This document shows, piece after piece, positions 35,690-48,600 of a DNA stretch of 64,000 nucleotides (the stretch's first letter is position 1; the number at the start of each line of letters is the position of its first letter). The stretch is taken from the NCBI RefSeq assembly GCF_000327385.1, contig NW_008709379.1, positions 41,138 through 105,137 on the forward strand, in the 5' to 3' direction. The translations under genes were made by a program, and so were the position numbers. The stretch is from Lottia gigantea. Lineage: Eukaryota; Mollusca; Gastropoda; Lottiidae. Below the pieces are notes generated by a model. The model was not told where the DNA came from and ran no database searches. It saw only the letters and a list, made by a program, of their open reading frames with translations.

Positions 35690-36845
35690 ATACTTTTAAA
35701 TACAGTTAACGAGTCAGCAACAATCAAACACAAATTAACGAGTCAGCAACTATTTAACCAGTATTGAACACAAATTGACGAGTCGGCATCTATTTAACAC
35801 AACGAGGCGGCATCTATTTAACACAACGAGTCAGCAACTATTTAACACAAATTGGTGAGTCAGTGACTATTTAACACAATTTAACGAGTCATCAACTATT
35901 TAACCACTATTGAACACAAATTGACGAGTCGGCAACTATTTAACACAACGAGGCGACAACTATTTAACACAACGAGGCGGCATCTATTTAACACAATTTA
36001 ACAAGTCATCAACTCCTTAATCACTATTGAACGAGTCAGCAACTATTTAACACAAATTAACGAGTCAGCAACTATTTAACACAATTTAACGAGTCATCAA
36101 CTATTTAACCACTATTGAACACAACTTAACGAGTCGGCAACTATTTTACACAATTTAACGAGTCAGCAACTATTTAACACAATTTAACGAGTCAGCAACT
36201 ATTTAACACAATTTAACGAGTCAGCAACTATTTAACACAATTTAACGAGTCAGCAACTATCAAACCCAAATTAACGAGTCAGCAACTATTTAACACAATT
36301 TAACGAGTCAGCAACTATTTAACACAAATTAACGAGTTAGCAACTATTTAACGCAAATTAACGAGTCAGCACCAATCAAACCCAAATTAACGAGTCAGCA
36401 ACTATTTAACACAAATTAACGAGTCAGCAACTATTTAACACAAATTAACGAGTCAGCAACTATTTAACACAAATTAACGAGTCAGCAACTATTTAACACA
36501 AATTAACGAGTCAGCAACTATTTAACACAAATTAACGAGTCAGCAACTATTTAACACAAATTAACGAGTCAGCAACTATTTCACACAATTTAACGAGTCA
36601 GCAACTATTTAACACAAATTAACGAGTCAGCAACTATTTTACACAATTTAACGAGTCAGCAACTATTTAATGCAAATTAACGAGTCAGCACCAATCAAAC
36701 CCAAATTAACGAGTCAGCACCAATCAAACCCAAATTAACGAGTCAGCAACTATTTAACACAAATTAACGAGTCAGCAACTATTTCACACAATTTAACGAG
36801 TCGGCAACTATTTAACACAAATTAAAGAGTTCGCAACTTTTTAAC
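35690..36845 (+). repeat. 29-bp minisatellite
   Basis: Units of 29 bp, ACGAGTCAGCAACTATTTAA then CACAAATTA, about 40 copies. Variants are CACAATTTA and CACCAATCAAACCCAAATTA. It lies within the inverted duplication shared with 44.9-45.87 kb, which has only traces of the unit. Confidence 0.93.
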
Positions 36846-36939
36846 AAAAATTGACAAATTCATTCTGGTGACTATTTCACGTGACCATAAATAATGATAT
36901 TGGCTAACAACATATACAAAAACATATTAAGCCGCAAAT

Positions 36940-37110
36940 AGACGAGGTGCCGTGTCCGTTGTGGTGTACGATTCAGGATTATCGTACTGTAGAAAATAGA
37001 AGAATTAAATACACGAGGTCCGGGCACTTTACAGACATGATTCTCTTCTACTAACTGTATCCCGCATCGTACACCACACAGGACATCGTACCTTGTCTAA
37101 TACCAACAGT
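36940..37110. mobile_element. Foldback element
   Basis: Arms ACGAGGTGCCGTGTCC..GTGGTGTACGAT and ATCGTACACCACACAGGAC..CGTACCTTGTC are inverted around about 37025. One arm's match (CATCGTACACCACACC) recurs at 44937-44952. Confidence 0.65.
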
Positions 37111-37225
37111 TTACCTGTACTCTGATATGTTTTTTTCTGTGAATGAGTTGCTCGGTTAATAAAATAAAAAGTATTGAAGTTATAATGATTTACATGAGCC
37201 GAAATATTATCCGAACTTCTTCTTA

Positions 37226-37450
37226 TACCTTGACTGCATTACCCACTATTCTTGTATCACGGAATGAAGTGATTTGATTGGATTGTATGCCAGCGAATAC
37301 AGCCAATCAAAGCCCTCGGCCAGATAGACTGTCAACATGTAACCTTACAGAATTCCTGTCGAGAGCTGGTCTGATTTGCTGATAGAATCCAATCAAATCG
37401 CTGCATTTACAAACTGCTGTAATACAAAAATAATGGTTATTGCCGTCAAG
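37226..37450 (+). mobile_element. Foldback MITE, family 1, copy 5 (most complete)
   Basis: Outer ends TATACCTTGACTGCATTACC and GGTTATTGCCGTCAAGGTAT are inverted. Inner halves are GATTTGATTGGATTGTATGC and GAATCCAATCAAATCGCTGC. It defines the full length of the family, about 225 bp. Confidence 0.8.
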
Positions 37451-39317
37451 GTATAAGGGAAAGTTAGTATTAGCTTGACATTGTGAAGATGACCATTCTA
37501 ATGATAGCACGAATTCTCTATTATGGTGCTGAAAGATAAAACTGCAAGAAGAGAATACAGAAAGCAAAGTGAATATATACACATGAAGTTTGCAAATGGG
37601 TAACGCCTCAGGAAAAAATTTGTGGGGATGCATTCACGACATTTTTTCGCCAAAAGTGCACGCAAGAGCATCTACGAAGCTATTCAGAACGTCGGCAAAT
37701 ATTTGCCAGTATCTGGGCGACATAACGCCGAAGTATTGTCATACTATCTGTTACACGTTGCCGAGCATTTTAAGACATTTTGGAGATATTTTTGTCACTG
37801 ATGTCCATCGGGACTGTCATGGCGCACCGTCTTCGATTGGGGATTTTGCATTGTGAAACTTCGCTTGATTGGTCACATTGGAGCTCGAGTGCTGAGCAAA
37901 TATTTTTACAGTTTGAATTTGTGGTCATTGTTAAAATGTTGTCCAAAAATTAGTGACGATCTATAAACGGAAAACTGCATCAGATAATCAGTAATCGTAG
38001 GACACAGAAATCAGTAGAAAATCTTCCTGATTTTTGAAAAATAATTCCATCATCACAATATTTTCCGTTTGTCTTACGGCTCTTATATTACCATGGTGTA
38101 TATCTATCGATTAACTTTGTCAAGAGCTTGAAATCGATTTGACATGACATTTGTCTGTATCACCAATCGCCATTAACAGTCGTGCAGTATATTATAATAA
38201 GATTAAGAAGGCTGTGTTATGAATATGTATTGGCCCGCCTATCTTGTCTTTACCTGTGTGGTGTATAGTTGTTGAAGGCTGTGTACAGTATTATAGTAAC
38301 AACCATTATCAAGAGTGGTAAGTCTAATACATAACTCTATTTTATTATATTTACTAACGTCAAGGGAAATTCGGCAGAGAAAAGGGTTTTTTCTCAAATG
38401 TAGTTCAGCGATACCTAAAAGTCTCCTTATTAAATTGCAGGGCACAGTTAGTTAGACGTTAGACGTTGCTAGAACAATTACTCGTTCCATCCATCCATCA
38501 GCAGTTCTGCACGACGTTGACAACAATTTGCATTCCGTTCGCTGAAATGACTCTACAATCACGTGATTCACCTTCTTACACTTATACCGAGACATTAGCA
38601 TTTTACAAAGATAACAACTTCGTTTCTCAGAATGATTGAATACGCATTCATAATTCAATAGCGTCAGAATGATCCATGGTATGTAGGGCTCGCGCAATAA
38701 AAAGTTGGTCAAACATAGTTAAACAAGCCATCTTAGACACAGAATTTGCATCTCGGAAAGAACGGGTGGCTTCTGACCCTGATTTTTGTCTTTTCTCTGT
38801 ATGTCATACTAGTGTTACCCACCACCCAGTGGCTAAAGGACCCTTATTACGTCTTGTTTAATATTTACCAAAGCATTTACTCAAGCTAAATTCTCAAACG
38901 CTAACAGTTATAATCTTCTGTGGGAGAAATGTGGAATTCTTTATTCAATGCTATAGTGCACGCTATAATTGAGTGCTCTGACCATAATAACAGACGTGAC
39001 AAATTTTCGAATAATCCATCTTAAACGCACACGATGTCAATTATCTGAAGTCATTATCAAATTATGTAATCTTTAGTTTAAACACTAGATTTAGTCTACC
39101 TGACAACAATACATAAGTGTATACTAAGATTATTTTTGCATTCTTGCGGAAAGAAACACCCAAACCTGATTTAGTGCATTAGTATAGTTATAATATCAAT
39201 TTATTTAATTTATCTGTATATTTTTTTTCATTGATTTTTTTTTCTTATAGATATTAACTTATTCACTCTCTTTGTCCTCTTTCTGTCCTTTTACTTTCTA
39301 TTCTCCTCATTTTACAC
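37451..39317. other. Intergenic, no gene recognised
   Basis: Several small ORFs (37590-37856, 38452-38712 minus, 38676-38861) show no family motif, splice context or partner exon. No RNA gene or complete repeat was seen. Confidence 0.35.
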
Positions 39318-39392
39318 TACATGGCGTTGCCCGTCTTCATTAGCCTACATGGTGCAGAAAAGTAGGACTTAAAACTCCATTCATTTAATTTC
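39318..39392 (+). repeat. SINE-like interspersed repeat, copy 4 (3' end only)
   Basis: GGCGTTGCCCGTCTTCATTA, CATGGTGCAGAAAAGTAGGA and AAAACTCCATTCATTT match the opposite strand of 868-930 and the end of copy 3. Confidence 0.65.
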
Positions 39393-39759
39393 ATTTTTAC
39401 TTTCTATTCTGTTTGTATGACGTTTATCTATGTTATCTATAATAAAAAAGATCTACACCTTCCACGTTGGGTTTTTACAGGATTAGTAATAACTGATAAT
39501 ATTAGCTTAAACTTATTTACTTTTATACGCCTACACTTCAATGAAATTTCCATGTATGAAACACTGTATGCTAAAAATATCATTACTGAAATATTCCATC
39601 AAAGTTTATATATTAAACACATTCCACTACAAAAGTCAATGATTATTATCGTTTAGGTAATTCTATACCATACTCAAACTGTTAGTTGTTTTTATCAGCA
39701 TTCAACTTTCTGTTTATGGTATTTCTTTTGTCTTATTCAGTTTATATCTGATTGAAACT

Positions 39760-41680
39760 ATGGAAATAGAGACGTCCAAGGAGATCCGAATTCTTCTTTT
39801 GGGCAAGACCGGAAGTGGAAAAAGCTCGGTGGGGAATCAGCTGATCGGAAGTAAAGTTTTTACAGTGAGCAGAAACGATGGAACACAACAGAGTCAGTTA
39901 GCAAGACGTACACTAGAAGATGGTAGAGAACTAGTTATAGTTGATACACCAGGTTATTGTAATATTCGCCTGACAGAAGAGGAAACTCAGAAAGAAATTG
40001 ATAGAGGAATGGAGTTACTAGCCCCTGGTCCACATTGCGTTATCTTTGTCTTTAGTTTATCAGAGAGGGTAACTGGTGATGACATCAAGAGAATTCAAAA
40101 CTTTCAGAAAGTATTCGATATGTATCTCAACAAACATGTCCTTGTAGTGTTTACTGGTATGGATGAGTTCGAAGACGAGGGTCAGACACTGGACGAGTAT
40201 ATACAAAAATTGCCACAGCAGTTAAACGATTTTATCAGCCGTCTGGCAACGTCACCAATAGGAGTTGCTGCTAGACGTCATACTGATATAAATAGCTCTT
40301 CTGAAATGATCCAGTCTGTTAAATTAACTTACGAGAAGCTTGGCAACTCTTTCCTTAATAACTCCACTATCAGGAAAAGGTAAATATATCAATGCAAATG
40401 CAAATATGAAAATGCAAATGCTAATACTTATTTGAATAGAATGTAGAGGTGCTCAAATGACTTGGAAAAAATACAAATTTGTCTCACATGTCCATAATTA
40501 AATCATATTAGCTAAATTAGAAGAGAATTACCAGCAGAATTCCAATGAGTGACCGATCAAGAAAGGTCAAAAGTCTTTTTTGTTAATCCAGACTCTACAT
40601 ACATGGACATTTATGATTGGTTCATTATATTCAATAAAAACATAATGATATGATTAAGAATACATGATAATTCATCAGAAACACCAATTAATCAAATAGT
40701 TTGCTTAAATTGACCCTAAAAAATAAATCCAGCAATAACGAATCTATATTTGTAGGACAGGCAACACAGGCTGGATTTCTGTTGGAGAATCGAAGAAGGC
40801 TAAAAAAGGTGACTACGTTATAGCTGTATAGTTTTTCTAGTTTATCTAGATAGTGATGTCGATAGGAAAAATCCATTTTCCATTTAACAAGTCTTATGAT
40901 GTCTTTCATGTTTCAGATAATATACCACAGAATAATAAAAAAACAGTCTTGTTACTGGGTAAAAGTGGAATTGGTAAAAGTTCAGTAGGAAATGTTCTAT
41001 TGGATGAGAAGAAGTTTGCTGCCAGTATGATGGAAGAAAGAGGTACTAAAACATGCCAAATTGAAGAATCAGACCAACTTCTAGTGGTAGATACTCCTGG
41101 TTTCTTCAGCTCAATTCGTTCTGATGTAGATACTGCTAACGATATCATCAGTACAATAAAGAGATTAACCTCGATTCATGTTTGTATTCTGGTGCTGAGT
41201 GTTGACGACAGATTTTCAGGATCTGAACAAATGGCTTGGGACTTTGTTACATGTTTATTTGGTGGAGAAATATCGGATCAACTGATGTATGTTTTTACTG
41301 GTAAAGATTCGCTAGAAGATGATGACCGTCAATTCATATTTCCACAGCATCTACTCAGTCTACCCAATCTACAACCATATCACATTCTGAATTGTAAAGG
41401 ATACAGTCAGAAAGACAGAGATGGCCTTCTATATGATATCAATTCCAGATTTAACAACCCCATTTCTCCTAAGAGAATCGCCAATGCCCAGGTAGAATCT
41501 ATTGCTGCGATGGAAAGGCATCGAAAAGAAGCGAATAAAGTGGATGGTAAAGCTTTCAGGAGAGCTGTTTATTACAGATTGGGACACGACGAATCTACAG
41601 GCTATTATTGGCAACAAATCCAACGTGTTTGTGACTGGTTCCGATCTTTGTTTGGTTTTGGTGGCCAGAATCGCGGATAA
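39760..41680 (+). CDS. Tandem double AIG1/GIMAP-type GTPase
   Basis: Exons 39760-40379, 40756-40808 and 40917-41680 join in frame (phases 2 and 1) to give 1437 bp, 478 aa with two AIG1 domains. Domain 1 (residues about 8-200) has G1 GKTGSGKSS, G3 DTPG, the AIG1 box LLAPGPHCVIFVFSL and FTGMDEF at G4, without the usual lysine. Exon 2 codes an 18-residue linker (TGNTGWISVGESKKAKK). Domain 2 has GKSGIGKSS, DTPGFF, VCILVLSVDDRFSG and FTGKDSLEDD, then a basic C-terminal helix and WFRSLFGFGG. AIG1 proteins are septin-like GTPases that assemble on membranes, linked to immune cell survival and stress responses. An acceptor at 39740 suggests an untranslated or short coding 5' exon upstream. AATAAA lies about 125 bp after the stop. 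Two separate single-domain genes are possible but the splice fit is exact. Confidence 0.82.
40380..40755 (+). other. Intron of the double AIG1 gene with repeat pieces
   Basis: Contains a copy of the repeat seen inverted at 25780-25990 (GCAGAATTCCAATGAGTGAC) and of the 28.9-kb repeat (CATCAGAAACACCAATTAAT). Confidence 0.5.
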
Positions 41681-41689
41681 CATTTTCAT

Positions 41690-42892
41690 TGAACTACAGA
41701 ACTTGACGAGTAGATACAGGTACAGATGTTTTCATTTAGAACCAATCTGTCCAATATTTATCCCATATTGAAAGGTTAATGTGAAACGATTATTAATAAT
41801 CTTGAAAATAAAATACATTTGTCATCAAGTCACTGTTTCTTCAGTCGGGGTGTTCCTATTTGTAGTGTGCTTTGTGTATGTTGGGCAGCTATGACGGGGC
41901 GCCAGACACCTGATACCACTTTTCATTTGGAAATACTTACTCCCTTATAATTGATATACATGCTCATGTGAAAATTTCACTAGCTGCTACCAATGTTTCG
42001 TCAAAATGTCGTTTTGGATTTACAAAATTAATAAAAAAAAAATTTCCCGAGAGAAATTTTATCTGGAACTTTTAAGGAAAATGATGTATTTTCCATATCC
42101 ACTTTCTTACACTTGTTGTTAGTATCACGTGACACCGAGACCCTTGAACTTTTGACTACGCGCAGTTTTAAATAGCCGACGAAAGATCCGTTATCTACAT
42201 TATAGCGACCCCTCCTTCACCATCTGACACTTTTCTTTTTCCTCAGACAAATGTGATTTCAAATAAAACGTTGATGGAGTGCGGCTAATATAATTGACAT
42301 GTGTACAGGTTGTTGAAATGTTTTTTTATGTTATGTTAAAGCTGTTAGGGTAAGACATATCAAACAAATCCAAAATTCCCTAAATAGCAACGCCTAGTAA
42401 GAAACCATTTACAAATTTTAACAAACATAAGTACATGTGCATAAGTAGTACGACACATCTGCCTCTATTCCAGCCTCTGAAAGACATTTTGACAGTTATC
42501 AGAAAAACTAGCTCCTGCTGGCGGTGGCTTACACACGACATTTTTCTACTTTTATTTTGAAGGTGATAATTCAACGAATTTTTAATTAGAAACTTTTTAA
42601 GTCCATATGATCAGCCTCCATCTTGTAAAAAACGGCGAAAAAAAGTTTTTAATTCAAAATTCTTGAATTATCAACTTGGTGAAAACTAAACCAAAGAGTC
42701 AGTTCAAGTAGAATACCCAACCCCACTCAAATTCATTATCATACTTTCTACGAAGGTGGAAATAGGATTTATCAAGAATCAGGATCAGCATTCGAATCTT
42801 AACTCATCCCTTATCCGAATGATTTAAGAATTGCCAAACGGAATCAATGTGAACATCATAAAAAAAGAACTGTTTTATAAGGAATATTAAGT
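41690..42892. other. Intergenic after the double AIG1 gene
   Basis: 41895-42025 is the second copy of the 8205-8335 repeat. The rest shows no gene; the minus-strand ORF at 42380-42574 has no recognisable motif. Confidence 0.4.
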
Positions 42893-43860
42893 GGGTTTTC
42901 TGCTTGATGACCTACTGACCGACACTACATAACCCAGAATATGATCTATTGATGACCTACTGGCCGACACTACATAACCCAGAATAAGATCTATTGATGA
43001 CCTACTGGCCGACACTACATAACCCAGAATAAGATCTATTGATGACCTACTGGCAGATGCTACATAACCCAGAATAAGATCTACTGATGACCTACTGGCC
43101 GATGCTACATAACCCAAAATAAGATCTATTGATGACCTATTGGCCGACACTACATAACCCAGAATATGATCTATTGATGACCTACTGGCCGACACTACAT
43201 AACCCAGAATAAGATCTATTGATGACCTACTGGCCGACACTACATAACCCAGAATAAGATCCATTGATGACCTACTGACCGACACTACATAACCCAGAAT
43301 ATGATCTATTGATGACCTACTGGCCGACACTACATAACCCAGAATAAGATCTATTGATGACCTACTGGCCGACACTACATAACCCAGAATAAGATCTATT
43401 GATGACCTACTGGCAGACACTACATAACCCAGAATAAGATCTACTGATGACCTACTGGCCGATGCTACATAACCCAGAATAAGATCTACTGATGACCTAC
43501 TGGCCGATGCTACATAACCCAAAATAAGATCTATTGATGACCTATTGGCCGACACTACATAACCCAGAATAATATCTATTGATGACCTACTGACCGACAC
43601 TACATAACCCAGAATAAGATCTATTGATAACCTACTGACCGACACTAAATAACCCAGAATAAGATCTATTGATGACCTACTGGCCGACACTACATAACTC
43701 AGAATAAGATCTATTCATGACCTACTGGCCGACACTACATTACCCAGAATAAGATCTATTAATGACCAACTGGCCGACACTGCATTACCCAGCAAAAGAT
43801 CTATTGATGATCACTGGCCGATACTACATAACCCAGAAGAAGACCTATTTACATTCACAT
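42893..43860 (-). repeat. 45-bp minisatellite, open on the minus strand
   Basis: Units of 45 bp, GATGACCTACTGGCCGACAC, TACATAACCCAGAATAAG, ATCTATT, about 21 copies. Since 45 is divisible by 3, one minus-strand frame stays open for 267 codons and repeats SASRSSIDLILGYVV every 15 residues. No start context, splice signals or flanking coding sequence support a gene. Confidence 0.93.
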
Positions 43861-44640
43861 CTGCTCTCATTTCAATTTTTGTAGTCTGTAGTCATAATAT
43901 TGTTCGTAGTAGGGGCCCAGCATCAGTTTATATTATGTGTTAACCTTTGGTACTTCGGTACGTTTTTTGCAAAATTTTGTATTTTCATCTGAAGGTGGGA
44001 TTCCCTTAGGAATAGGGGCTCGTGATATTAGTTGAGTCACTGTAAGTTGCATCATTACTAAATACAATCGCTAGAATTTGAATTTAAAGTGGATCTATTA
44101 CCTTGCAGGAGGGAGGGTCCATTAAAACAGTTTTATGCCAAGGACATTTACCATGTACTTCAGTGCTAGTAACATAGTTTTTAAATGGGGATATTCTTTT
44201 TACATTCAATATGAGTTTATATAATTATATTCAATTCTAACAACGAAATGTTGTCATCGCAATAACATGTTGTGAAGAGAACAATAATGAGTTATATGTA
44301 GCCTAGCAGCCTATGTCATACCCCTGTCTTTCTGCACGTAACGACTATTTTAAATCTTCTTACAATAAACGATCAAATTGTTATTAAACCTTTTCTATAG
44401 TGAATGTATTCAACAAGTTTCTACACGAACCACACGTTATTATCATACCTTTTGAATATTTTTATATCAATGATTATCGCCAATGACAAGAAAAACGCGG
44501 TATGTTCGTACTTAATAAAACACGAACCGACTTGAACCGACCAGAAACGACTAGGAATCGAGTTGGATGGAAACGACCAACGAAAATCAACCAGGAACCG
44601 AGAAGGAAAACGACAGGAAACGTCCTCGAACTATTTTGCG
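43861..44640. other. Intergenic, no feature recognised
   Basis: AT-rich sequence; 44520-44620 has short ACCGACCAGAAACGAC-like degenerate repeats. Confidence 0.35.
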
Positions 44641-44772
44641 ATGAATTCTAAGCATGCTAATCAGGCCGAACATGTACTTCATCTTAGCAAAATGTGCATC
44701 ATACATAATAAGAACATTCCAACTTTTTATTGCAGCCAGCGTCAAGAAAACGTGTTTTGCAATATCAAATAG
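44641..44772 (+). pseudogene. Possible B-box zinc-finger fragment
   Basis: The ORF from ATG 44641 reads LSKMCIIHNKNIPTFYCSQR then QENVFCNIK-stop. The order C-x2-H, then FYC-x2, then ENVFC resembles a B-box 2 finger of TRIM proteins (CxxH ... FYCxxC...CxxC). One expected Cys is replaced by Arg, the last Cys is missing and the frame ends early. It is a short fragment; it could also be chance. Confidence 0.35.
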
Positions 44773-44924
44773 AATATCAAAATGACTTGTCGGAGTGGCG
44801 GAGCAGTCGGAGGATGTCGGGGAAACCAAGATACCGAACAGGAAACTACCTCAAACTATTGAAAATAGTAGAAGCGAGTAATGTCCACACCTTGTCCGGA
44901 CACATATCTCGTGTATTCACTTTA

Positions 44925-45611
44925 CTGTAATCCTGCATCGTACACCACACCTTCACCGCACCTCGTCTATTTGCGTTTTTTTTTTATGTTGTTAGCCAAT
45001 GAAATTATTTATAGTCACCAGAATGAATTTGTTAATTTGTGTTAAATATTCACCAGAAAGAATTGTTACTTCTGAAAAGTATCATGTATAGCAAATGAAA
45101 CGTAACAAAAAATAATTTGAATAATCAGTTTATTAACAATAATTATTTATTTAAAGTGATAAAGAAAAACAAATAACACAAACATTCTAACTGACAATGA
45201 AAAACAATGTGACCACAACCTTGACACAACCACATAAAGAAATAATACAGAAATACTTCCAGCAAAGTTCTATCTAACTCAATGAGTTCAATACTATTCT
45301 ACAAAATAATAGTTGCTTCTTAATCTATTTGGTATGTTATAGACGAGACCAGCATGATCTATGTTACTTAAATAGTTATAACTGTATTTAAAAGTATTAT
45401 ATAACTAAAGGTGTATACAATTATAGAAAACACTAATAATAACTAAGTGCATACTCATAACAGAATTTGTTGATTTGTTACAGAACCGGGCGTCGGAATT
45501 ATTGATAGATGAAATTGGACTCTTTCAGATAGTCCAGCAAATATTTCAACGACTGTATCATTTAAGGGCCTGCAAGGTTCTCACATGTAAATTCTTTAGG
45601 CTTTAGGCTGC
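44925..45611 (-). repeat. Inverted duplicate of the 35.5-37.1 kb segment (3' flank of the AIG1 gene)
   Basis: On the minus strand, downstream of the AIG1 stop, it shares CGCCCGGTTCTGTAACAAATC and ACAAATTCATTCTGGTGACT with 35595-36870. It also shares ACGAGGTGCGGTGAAGG-like sequence. The 29-bp array present in the other copy is absent here. Confidence 0.75.
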
Positions 45612-48600
45612 TCACTCGCTAATTTGTTTTAAATACAGTTTAAATGCATCACTAATACCATCAAAAGTTATAGTGTTAATGTCACCCCACAGTCCTTGTA
45701 GTTCATCCATAGTTTCTATTTCATTCCTCAATTCTTCTTGAATCTCATCCTTAGTTTTAGACTTGTCGATCTCTCGTATTGTCTGTATTTCTTCTTCTAT
45801 TCTCTCTTCTACAAGATTCAATAAATCTCCACTATAAAACTCCCTTCCATTCTCTTCAATAGTTTTAATTATTAATTCTATAACAGATTCTACATCTTGT
45901 TCATGAGACATATTACCTGGTTTGTTACAGATACCAACATATCGCTGATAGCATTGCTCCAAAAATTCTTTAAGATAGTCTGGACTGTTATCTACAAATT
46001 CTTCTAACGTTACTTCATCATCATCTAAATCATCTTTATTTGTAAAAACTACAATAACATACTTATGGACATTTTCACCAAATAAATTCCTCAGTATTTC
46101 TAAGGTATCAACCTCTTCTTTGGTAAATCTACCGATGCGTAAGACAAACAAGAATGCATGTGGTCCAGGAGCAGTCAACGCTAAACATTTAGAAATTTCT
46201 TTAACCGTTTCTTCGTTGGGTATCTTGCTGTCAAATAGACCAGGGGTGTCGATGACATTCAACAAGGCCTCGTGATTAACCAAATACCTCTGTTTTCGCT
46301 GACATCTCTGTGTGACGGGCATAGCAGAGTTCTGAGATGTAAAAGCCCTTTCGTTTGGTTTCGTCTGACCCAGTATACTGTTTCCTGAAGCACTTTTACC
46401 CACTCCAGTCTTTCCAACTAGAACAACTCTATATTCTGAAATACAAAAACATTTTGTCCAGGCATGATTGAAATTAGTGCTGGGTATCGCCAATAATGCC
46501 ACGAGACGATATGTATCACGATACAAGGGTCATGATACGATACGTATCGCGATATGGTGTAAAATTTAAAGGGATTGTAGAGGTTTTAGAGCCTTTGTAT
46601 GTGTATGAGGGATACCTTTGACTTCTATTTGGGACATTCCTATTCTTCGTCCGATGCTTGTGGTTTCTGCAATTCCATAAAGAGAAAGCCGGAAATGACG
46701 CACCTCCCGCAGGAGAATTCGTAAACATTATACCACCAGACCACAATACAATAATAATATATATCTACCCTTACAAGATGGCGTCATTTTGAACTAGAAA
46801 TTGCCGACTCATTCACATTTTTCTTCACCGTTGCCTTATAAAACTTTATTTTATTTTACACATACATATTATACATTTTACATTATCATACAGAACACAT
46901 ATAAAAATAGGGTTTCAATCCTACATGCAACAAATTTAACTATAGATCTCATACATCTTTAATCTATAAAATACATGACATGTTGTTTATGGGTATTTGT
47001 GACATTTAGAGGGGTCTTTAAAAAGCTTGTATATCTTTCCATTTTTCAATGTAAATTTTTGAATTAGGATATGTGTTTAATTCTAAATTCTTTATTTTAT
47101 TCAAATATCTACAAAGGTCAAATTTACTAGGGTCAATATTTAAGAGTTTACATTTGTAAATATAATATTTTGTCAAATATATTAAGTGGTTTGCAAAGAG
47201 CCACTGTGGTTTGGTTTTGAATTTCGTTTTGTCCACAATTCCAAAATGATAATATTCTGAAGATAATTTAATTCTAATTTCACTTGTGTATAAAATTTCA
47301 TTTAATTTATCTAAAACAACTTGAACATAAGGACAAAGAAAAAAAGATGTTCAATCGTTTCAGGGCAGGAGTTACAGATTGAACAAAGTGAGCATTCTGT
47401 TAATTTACATTTCAAAAGCTTTTCATTGGTGTATATTACTCGATGTAAATACTTATATTGAAAATTTCGTAATTTTGAATTGGAGCAAACGGTAAAATTC
47501 ATTGTAAATATATCTTTCACATATTTGTAATCTATTTGTTGTTTTATGAGATTTTGCCACTTAACAATATATTTAGGAGTTATATATTCACGTTTGATCA
47601 AATGGTCATATACATCCTTAGGTTTAATTATATCTAATGTTTTACTATATATTTTCTTTATCAAGTTATCAATATCATCTAGTATATTTTGAAAAACGAT
47701 AGGCTGTAATATATTGACATTTTTTTAGTTGATTTTAAAACTATACTTTTGAGGTTCTGTATAATATGATTTTCGGACAAGGTAAAATTTGTAGATATTG
47801 TATGAACATCTTCAACATGAATTATACCTTTAATGAATAACTTCAAATTATAAGTATTGAATAAGATGTTTTTATTATTCCATATTATTTGGTTCTGTAA
47901 GTTTCTGTATTGATCAATATTTCTAATATAAATAAATTTCCAGTCCTCAAGCAATTTATTATAGAAAGGTATGTTAATTTTTATGTTTTTGTCATAATTA
48001 CAGGCAAAAATAAGTTGACCTCCATAATTTTTTAGAATGAAGTTAAAAGTTGTAGAACAAATCGATGACTTATCAAACAGAAACTTTTTTATCCAAAATA
48101 TACTTTGACATTTTAGAAATAAATTTAGATCGATCATATTCAAACCACAATTTTGTATATCTTGGTTTATCATTTTCCTTTTGACTTTATCTGGACCGTT
48201 CCATAGAAATTTATAAACCTTTTTCATTGAACTTTTTGATTATTTTTTCAGGTATATATATATAGCTTTCGATGGATACAAAATTTTGGGTAACATAAAG
48301 GATTTTATTACTTGAATTTTTCCTATAAGAGTAAGGTTTCTTGTGCTCCATTTTGAAATAACTGTATCAATATCTGTCAATTTATTTTCACAATTCAATT
48401 TTATAGATTCAGTTTTGTTTAGTGTAAAAGATATTCCTAATATTTTTATTGGTTCATTATTAACTTTCAATTTTAATAATTTCAAAACTCTTTACGACGT
48501 CTTATATTGCTTAGTTTTAACGGAATGGAAGAGTTGTGTGATATTTGTTCAAATCAGAGCGCTATAAATATCATTACTTCTGATAAAATGTCCGGTTTCG

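Noticed and set aside
37590-37856. ORF of 88 codons
   Set aside because: No recognisable domain, and the region shows no matching exon or conserved neighbour.
42887-43690. Minus-strand ORF of 267 codons with a 15-residue repeat
   Set aside because: A 45-bp minisatellite keeps one frame open by arithmetic. No splice sites, start context or unique coding sequence adjoin it.
45612-46526. ATG 46526 as the start of the minus-strand AIG1 gene
   Set aside because: The residues before EYRVVLVG are intron; an acceptor precedes AATATAG and a phase-matched start exon exists at 53195-53219.
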